In this document: positions 43,174-47,762 of the stretch, piece after piece
How positions within the stretch are numbered: position 1 is the first letter of the stretch
How the letters are laid out: every line of letters begins with the position of its first letter
Source: JBFAPK01 sp040676675
GTDB lineage: Bacteria; Actinomycetota; Actinomycetes; Mycobacteriales; Micromonosporaceae
Direction: 5' to 3'
DNA length: 47,762 nt
NCBI RefSeq assembly: GCF_040676675.1
Contig: NZ_JBFAPK010000055.1
Coordinates: 1 to 47,762, forward strand
Translations under genes and position numbers: made by a program
The notes under the pieces: model-generated
Told to the model about the DNA's origin: nothing
Seen by the model: the letters and a program-made list of their open reading frames with translations, nothing else
The model's database searches: none

Positions 43174-44070
43174 TCAGCTGTCGCCCCGGTGGACCGCGTC
43201 GAGGCGGGCCAGCTCCTCCGGGGAGAGCCGCAGCGCGCCGGCGGCGACGTTGTCGGTCTGGTGGTCGGGATCGCCGGTGCCGGGGATCACGAGCACGTGC
43301 GGTCCGCGCCGCAGGGTCCAGGCCAGGCGGACCTGGGCGGTCGTGACCTGGTGCGCCCGGGCGATGGCGGACACGTCGTCGTGTTCGCCCCCGCCGGCGC
43401 CCGCCTCGCGCCCGGCGCCGGCGAGGGCGAAGAACGGCACGAACGCGATGCCTCGTTCGCCGCAGGCGCGTACGAGGTCGTCCTGTTCGGGCCGGTAGCC
43501 CAGGCCGTACGGGTTCTGCACGCAGACCACCGGTGCGATGGCCAGGGCCTGGGCCAGGTGGTGCGGGCGTACGTTGGACAGGCCGAGGTGCCGGATCAGG
43601 CCGGCGTCGCGCAGCTCGGCCAGGGCGGCGAAGTGCTCCGCGACCGAGTCCTCCCCGCCGACCCGTAGGTTGACCAGGTCGAGGTGGTCCCGGCCGAGCT
43701 GTCGCAGGTTCTCCTCGACGTCGCCGCGCAGCTGGTCCGGGGTGGCCAGGGGCAGCCAGTCGCCGGAGGGAGCGCGGCGGGGTCCGACCTTGGTGGCGAT
43801 GACCAGGTCGTCCGGGTACGGGGCCAGGGCCCTGTTGATCAGCTCGTTGGCGGATCGGAGCCGGGAAAAGTAGAAGGCGGCCGTGTCGATGTGGTTGACG
43901 CCGAGTTCGACCGCTCGGCGCAACACCGCGATGGCCTGGTCGCGGTCGCGTGGTGCGGCGTCGGGGGCGAACGCCTCACCGTACTGGGGCAGTCGCATCG
44001 CGCCGAACCCGATCCGGTTGACCGTCAGCTCACCGAGCTGCCAGGTACCGGCGGAGGCGGCGTCGATCAT
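43174..44070 (-). CDS. Aldo/keto reductase
   Basis: This 298-residue TIM-barrel protein is of the NADPH-dependent AKR family. D and Y of the catalytic tetrad are in HIDTAAFYFS and the Lys is in IATKVG. The tetrad His position reads Arg (LDLVNLR instead of the usual LxxxxxH), which may lower or change activity. The ATG at 44070 is used; a TTG at 44082 would add four residues, and neither has a good ribosome-binding site. The gene is separated from the transporter genes upstream by a terminator. The substrate is unknown. Confidence 0.88.
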   Translation of the reverse strand: MIDAASAGTWQLGELTVNRIGFGAMRLPQYGEAFAPDAAPRDRDQAIAVLRRAVELGVNHIDTAAFYFSRLRSANELINRALAPYPDDLVIATKVGPRRAPSGDWLPLATPDQLRGDVEENLRQLGRDHLDLVNLRVGGEDSVAEHFAALAELRDAGLIRHLGLSNVRPHHLAQALAIAPVVCVQNPYGLGYRPEQDDLVRACGERGIAFVPFFALAGAGREAGAGGGEHDDVSAIARAHQVTTAQVRLAWTLRRGPHVLVIPGTGDPDHQTDNVAAGALRLSPEELARLDAVHRGDS

Positions 44071-44138
44071 GCGTGAAGTCAATGGTCGGTCTCGTCTCGT
44101 TTCGGGGTGGGCGGACGGCTGCTCGCCGGTGTTTCCCG

Positions 44139-44170
44139 GCCCGGGTGGGCCCGTGCGGGCCCACCCGGGC
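44139..44170 (-). terminator. Terminator hairpin of the transporter operon
   Basis: A 14-bp perfect stem (44139-44152 with 44157-44170) with loop GTGC lies 27 bases beyond the end of the small transporter subunit gene. Confidence 0.75.
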
Positions 44171-44196
44171 GGTCGTGCCCACGGCAGCGGCGAGGC

Positions 44197-44334
44197 TCAG
44201 TGCGTGAAGAGCTTCGCGGCGGTGATGGCGGTCTGCACGACGCCGTAGCCGAGCAGCACCGCCACCAGCAGCCAGGAGATCCAGAGCCGGCCGGTCTGGC
44301 CGCGCGGGTGCTCGTCGGTCGGTTGCTCGGTCAT
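44197..44334 (-). CDS. MFS transporter small subunit (single membrane segment)
   Basis: This 45-residue protein starts at an ATG overlapping the stop of the transporter gene (ATGA). Residues 1-16 are polar, and about 17-41 (RLWISWLLVAVLLGYGVVQT onwards) form one membrane helix, ending in KLFTH. Small proteins of this form encoded right after OFA-type antiporters are annotated as MFS small subunits. It probably binds the transporter in the membrane; its function is not established. Confidence 0.8.
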   Translation of the reverse strand: MTEQPTDEHPRGQTGRLWISWLLVAVLLGYGVVQTAITAAKLFTH

Positions 44335-45830
44335 CGGGTGCTCCCCTCGGTGCCGTCCGGAGCGCCGGACGCGGTGGTACCGGACGTGGCGGTGGCGGCG
44401 GTCGGCTGCGCCGGTACACCGTCGGTGGCGGCGACCGGCTGCACCGGTACACCGTCGGTGGCGGCGACCGGCTCGTGGTAGCGCTCCGGCACCGGGCGGA
44501 TGAGCAGATTGGCCACGAACCCGACGGCGAGCACGCCGACCATGGTGAACAACGCCGGCCGGTACGCCGACGCGGTGAGCGTGCCGGGCTTGCCCTGCGC
44601 GTCGAGGAAGCCGTTGACGATCAGCGGACCCGCCACGCCGGCCGCGGACCAGGCGGTGAGCAGCCGGCCGTGGATCGCGCCGACCTGGTAGGTGCCGAAC
44701 AGGTCCCGCAGGTACGCCGGCACGGTGGCGAACCCGCCACCGTAGAAGGAGAGGATCACGCAGGCGAGCAGCACGAAGAGCGCCGTCGCGGCGTGCCCGA
44801 CCAGGGCCAGCAGCGCGTAGAGCACCATGCCGACGCCGAGGTAGACCATGTAGATCGGCTTGCGGCCGATGACGTCGGAGGTCGAGGACCAGACGAAACG
44901 GCCGGCCATGTTGAACAGCGACAGCAGGCCGACGAAGCCGCCCGCCGCGGCGACCCCCACGCCGGAGACGCCGTTGTCCCGGAAGAAGTCCTGGATCATC
45001 GGGCTGGCCTGTTCGAGGATGCCGATGCCGGCGGTGACGTTGCAGAACAGCACCGTCCAGAGCAGCCAGAACGACCGAGTGCGGATCGCGTTGGAGGCGG
45101 CCACGCTCGCCGTGGTGACCAGCGGCTTCGCCGCGACGGTGGCCGGGTCGAAGCCGGCCGGCCGCCAGCCGGGCGCCGGCACCCGGACGTTCGCGACGCC
45201 GAACATCATGACGACGAAGTAGCCGATGCCGAGGGTGACGAAGAGCCACACCAGCGCGCTGCCGGAGGCGACCGAGCTGGCGTCGGCCGAGTTGTAGTCG
45301 GGGTCGTAGAAGGAGAGCAGCTGCCGCGAGAGCGGGCTCGCGAGCATCGCGCCGCCGCCGAAACCCATGATGGCCAGGCCGGTGGCGAGACCCGGCCGGT
45401 CCGGGAACCACTTGATCAGGGTGGAGACCGGGGAGATGTAGCCGATGCCCAGGCCGATGCCGCCGAGGAAGCCGTAACCCAGGTAGACCAGCCAGAGCTG
45501 CTTGGTCGCGATGCCGAGCGCCCCGACCAGGAAGCCGGCGGCCCAGAAGACGGCCGAGACGAACATGGCCTTGCGCGGCCCGTTCTTCTCGACCCAGGTG
45601 CCGCCCACCGCGGCGGAGAGCCCCAGCATGACGATGGCGATGCTGAAGATGATGCCGATCGCGGTCTGGCTGGCGCCGAAGTGCGCGATCAGGGAGTTCT
45701 TGTAGACGCTCGTGGCGTACGCCTGTCCGATGCAGAGGTGCACCGAGAGGGCGGCCGGCGGGATCAGCCAACGGCTGTACCCCGGAGGAGCGACGGTGTG
45801 CTGGTGGTCCAGCGCTGACAGCAACGGCAC
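44331..45830 (-). CDS. OFA-type major facilitator transporter (oxalate/formate antiporter family)
   Basis: This 499-residue inner-membrane protein has twelve membrane segments and matches the OFA family (start region AALSVHLCIGQAYATSVYKNSL, then GGTWVEKNGPRKAMF). Family members exchange small carboxylates, but many relatives have unknown cargo. The GTG start has GGAGG upstream. The cytoplasmic C-terminal tail holds two copies of VAATDGVP(V/A)QP plus Thr/Ser-rich residues. Its stop overlaps the small subunit start, so the two are coupled. It is not in an operon with the oxidoreductase upstream in the window. Confidence 0.9.
   Translation of the reverse strand: MPLLSALDHQHTVAPPGYSRWLIPPAALSVHLCIGQAYATSVYKNSLIAHFGASQTAIGIIFSIAIVMLGLSAAVGGTWVEKNGPRKAMFVSAVFWAAGFLVGALGIATKQLWLVYLGYGFLGGIGLGIGYISPVSTLIKWFPDRPGLATGLAIMGFGGGAMLASPLSRQLLSFYDPDYNSADASSVASGSALVWLFVTLGIGYFVVMMFGVANVRVPAPGWRPAGFDPATVAAKPLVTTASVAASNAIRTRSFWLLWTVLFCNVTAGIGILEQASPMIQDFFRDNGVSGVGVAAAGGFVGLLSLFNMAGRFVWSSTSDVIGRKPIYMVYLGVGMVLYALLALVGHAATALFVLLACVILSFYGGGFATVPAYLRDLFGTYQVGAIHGRLLTAWSAAGVAGPLIVNGFLDAQGKPGTLTASAYRPALFTMVGVLAVGFVANLLIRPVPERYHEPVAATDGVPVQPVAATDGVPAQPTAATATSGTTASGAPDGTEGSTR
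44403..44468. repeat. 33-bp tandem repeat in the transporter tail
   Basis: Copies 44403-44435 and 44436-44468 differ at one base and encode two 11-residue VAATDGVPxQP units in frame. Confidence 0.85.
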
Positions 45831-45985
45831 GATGCGCCCTCCTTCTGGCTGGCCGGGGGTGGCCCCGTCGCGGCGAGCGGTTTGCCCGTCGTGACGGTTT
45901 TCCAGCGGAAGGGAACCTAGCGTGGCCGGAAGGGTTGATCCACTCTCGGGCGCTCGGCGGTCGATCGGCTGAGACGAGCGGCGCT

Positions 45986-46024
45986 CCCGCCGGGACCGGG
46001 TTCCACTGCCCGGATCCCGGCGGG
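45986..46024 (-). terminator. Terminator hairpin of the beta-helix gene
   Basis: Arms 45986-46000 and 46009-46024 form a 15-bp stem with a one-base bulge and eight-base loop, starting 21 bases after the stop codon. Confidence 0.7.
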
Positions 46025-46045
46025 ACCGCCATCACCCTCGGTCGG

Positions 46046-47762
46046 TCACGGGTAGTTGGTCCAGGTGGCCACGTTGGTGGCGGAGTTGCTCGGCCCGCCG
46101 GTGTTGTTGATGATGTGGCTGATCGTCCCGGTGCCGCCGAGCGAGACCGTGGTGAGGCTGTGGAACCGGACGCCGGCGTTCGTCGGCGCCTCGAAGGAGT
46201 GCGCCAGCACCACGCTCGGGTTGGTGTTGAAGAAGCAGTAGCTGCCCAGGCCCCACGCCTCGTGGCTGGTGACCGAGTCGGCCACCTTGTACGCCGCGTA
46301 CCCCTGGGTGCCGCCGTTCATCCAGGCGGCCTGGTTCGGCACGTCGTACGGGATCTCGTTCTGGTAGAAGTACGTCCGCCCGCCGTTGCCGTTCCAGATG
46401 GTCTGGTACTTCTGGTAGTGCTCCACGAAGAGGCCGTACATCGTCACGTTGTTGCCGTTGACGATCAGGCCCGTGTCGGCGGTGTTGACGGTCCAGCCGA
46501 CCCCGTTGGTGTGGTCGCCGCGCCAGAGCCACATGTGGTCGCCGATCACGTTGTTGCTGTTGACCCGCAGGCTCACCGTGGCCCGGCCCACCGCGGCCCC
46601 GCCGATGCGGAAGAAGACGTCGTGCAGCGAGGTCGGGTTGGCCGCGTGGTTCGCGGAGGAGCCGGTCGGCCCGACCTCCATCAGCAGCGGCGAGTTGGTC
46701 GGGCCCGCGTCGATGAGCAGCCCGGCGACCTTCACGCCGTCGACGTCGGCGACCGTGATGGCGGCGTTGCCGTTGTCCGGCATCAGGGTGGCCAGGCCGA
46801 GGCCGAGCACCACGGTGTCGGGCCGGGTCACCCGGATCGCCTCGCCCAGGTGGTAGATGCCCGGGGTGAAGAGCAGGTTGAGGCCCTGGGCGAGCGCCGC
46901 GTTGATGGTGGCGGCCGAGACGCCCGGCTTGGCGATGTAGAACTGGCTCAGCGGCAGGGAGCTGCCGGCCGCCGCCCCGTTGGCCCAGGTGGTGCCGGTC
47001 GAGTTCGACCGCAGCGCCGGTACGAAGACCTGGTAACCGCCGGCCTGGTCGATGTAGAGGAACGGCTTCTCGCGTACCACCGGGGTCTGGTTGACCGTGG
47101 TGTAGGGCGGGTTCGGGAAGGTGTTCGCCGGGGCGTTGACGGTACCGACGAAGACCATGTTCCAGTTCGAGCCGGTCCAGCTGCCCCACTGGGCGTTGCG
47201 CGACAGCCACTGCTGCTGCGAGCCGGAGCGCACCTGGCCGTCGATCTTCGAGTCGGCGATGAACCCGCCGCTGGACCAGCCGCCGTCGTCCAGTTGCAGG
47301 TTGCCCCGTACGTGCATGCGGCGGTACGGCGCGGCCTGCGAGACCGCCCAGCGGTCGGTACCGGAGCTGGGGTTGACCGACATGTTCTCGGCGGCCCGCC
47401 AGAAGTTGTGGGTGGCGTTGTTCGGCGGGAACCAGTCGGCCTCGACGTGCACCGCGCCGTTGATGGTGACGTCGTCCGGCGACGCGCCGAGCCCGAGAAC
47501 CTGGGTGTAGAACCCGACGTTGACGTCGGCGTTGTAGGTGCCCGGCTTGAACAGCAGCGCGTACCGGTTGTTGTTGAACTCGCCGCTCTCCTGGGTGGCG
47601 AAGACGCTGTTCAGGCGGCTCTGGATGGCCGAGGACGACATCGACGGGTCGAAGACGAAGACGTTCGGCCCGAGGTCCGGGGTGCCGGGCGGGTTGGTGG
47701 GCGGGGGCACGGTGGGCGGGGTCCCTCCTCCGGGCGCGGGGGCGGTCCACTTCTGGTTGCTC
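46046..47762 (-). CDS. Secreted right-handed beta-helix protein with ricin-type lectin module, 5' end missing
   Basis: About 571 residues are visible, and the frame runs off the window end. The first visible residues SNQKWTAPAPGGG are the end of a ricin-B (CBM13) lectin domain, as in the chitinase at the other end. A Pro-rich linker (about 25 residues) follows, then a large domain beginning PNVFVFDPSMSSSAIQSRLN with many Asn/Gly-rich coils (FIADSKIDGQV, VIGDHMWLWRGDH, GLIVNGNNVTMYG) typical of parallel beta-helices of pectate-lyase-like or GH55-like shape. Relatives are often mislabelled adenylyl cyclase, for which no support is seen. An extracellular polysaccharide-acting enzyme is inferred. 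A hairpin terminator follows. Confidence 0.8.
   Translation of the reverse strand, partial: SNQKWTAPAPGGGTPPTVPPPTNPPGTPDLGPNVFVFDPSMSSSAIQSRLNSVFATQESGEFNNNRYALLFKPGTYNADVNVGFYTQVLGLGASPDDVTINGAVHVEADWFPPNNATHNFWRAAENMSVNPSSGTDRWAVSQAAPYRRMHVRGNLQLDDGGWSSGGFIADSKIDGQVRSGSQQQWLSRNAQWGSWTGSNWNMVFVGTVNAPANTFPNPPYTTVNQTPVVREKPFLYIDQAGGYQVFVPALRSNSTGTTWANGAAAGSSLPLSQFYIAKPGVSAATINAALAQGLNLLFTPGIYHLGEAIRVTRPDTVVLGLGLATLMPDNGNAAITVADVDGVKVAGLLIDAGPTNSPLLMEVGPTGSSANHAANPTSLHDVFFRIGGAAVGRATVSLRVNSNNVIGDHMWLWRGDHTNGVGWTVNTADTGLIVNGNNVTMYGLFVEHYQKYQTIWNGNGGRTYFYQNEIPYDVPNQAAWMNGGTQGYAAYKVADSVTSHEAWGLGSYCFFNTNPSVVLAHSFEAPTNAGVRFHSLTTVSLGGTGTISHIINNTGGPSNSATNVATWTNYP
47736..47762 (-). repeat. Right copy of the inverted repeat at the window ends
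   Basis: Matches bases 2-27 in opposite orientation. It lies in the ricin-lectin part of the beta-helix protein gene. Confidence 0.9.

Noticed and set aside
46046..47762. Adenylyl cyclase function for the beta-helix protein
   Set aside because: Relatives carry this label in databases, but the visible sequence shows a secreted beta-helix architecture and no cyclase catalytic motif.

Overview
The window is high-GC DNA with actinobacterial codon use, tight start/stop overlaps (ATGA, GTGA, TGATG), GTG and TTG starts, and several probable leaderless genes. The gene content fits a soil actinomycete, most likely Micromonosporaceae (Micromonospora-like): a hopanoid cluster, ricin-lectin-tagged polysaccharidases, an EspR-like regulator, and an MAB_1171c membrane protein next to an MpaB oxygenase. 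The family assignment is inferred from gene content because no rRNA lies in the window. No tRNA, rRNA, CRISPR array or insertion sequence was found.

Layout. 1-943: 3' end of a secreted GH18 chitinase. 1097-6236: small oxidoreductase and regulator genes (three SDRs, two MarR regulators, an epoxide hydrolase), with a clear double MarR operator at 1840-1874. 15469 down to 6294 (minus strand): a compact hopanoid operon hpnC-hpnD-hpnE-polyprenyl synthase-shc-hpnG::ispH-hpnH, mostly with overlapping start and stop codons. It has two oddities: squalene-hopene cyclase carries a ~160-residue disordered, repeat-containing tail, and HpnG is fused in frame to IspH. Upstream lie a DMT membrane protein and an MGDG-synthase-like glycosyltransferase, with a sterol-glucosyltransferase-like enzyme divergent to them, which suggests a wider lipid-modification neighbourhood.

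19477-24780 (minus): a secreted GH6 cellulase and cobalamin-dependent methionine synthase. 25095-36259: a probable sialic-acid locus with a secreted GH33 sialidase, a CE7 esterase, a NanA/DapA-type lyase, a Dpp-type ABC importer (Tat lipoprotein, permease, permease-ATPase fusion, ATPase) and a FadR-type GntR regulator. The same short motif, (G/A)AC(A/G)TCCCA(C/T), is clustered in front of both the sialidase and the importer operon, so one regulator probably controls release, uptake and cleavage.

36465-39709 (plus): a four-gene cassette of EspR-like HTH protein, ImmA/IrrE metalloprotease, MAB_1171c-type multi-pass membrane protein and MpaB-type oxygenase, with two EspR-like sites upstream. This is the best candidate for an undescribed system. 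39904-45830: SGNH lipase, a YdeP-type molybdopterin oxidoreductase, an aldo/keto reductase and an OFA-type transporter with its 45-residue partner. 46046-47762 (minus): a secreted beta-helix protein cut by the window end. Both window ends fall in the same ricin-lectin coding sequence in opposite orientation, so the window may be a whole contig that broke at a repeat.
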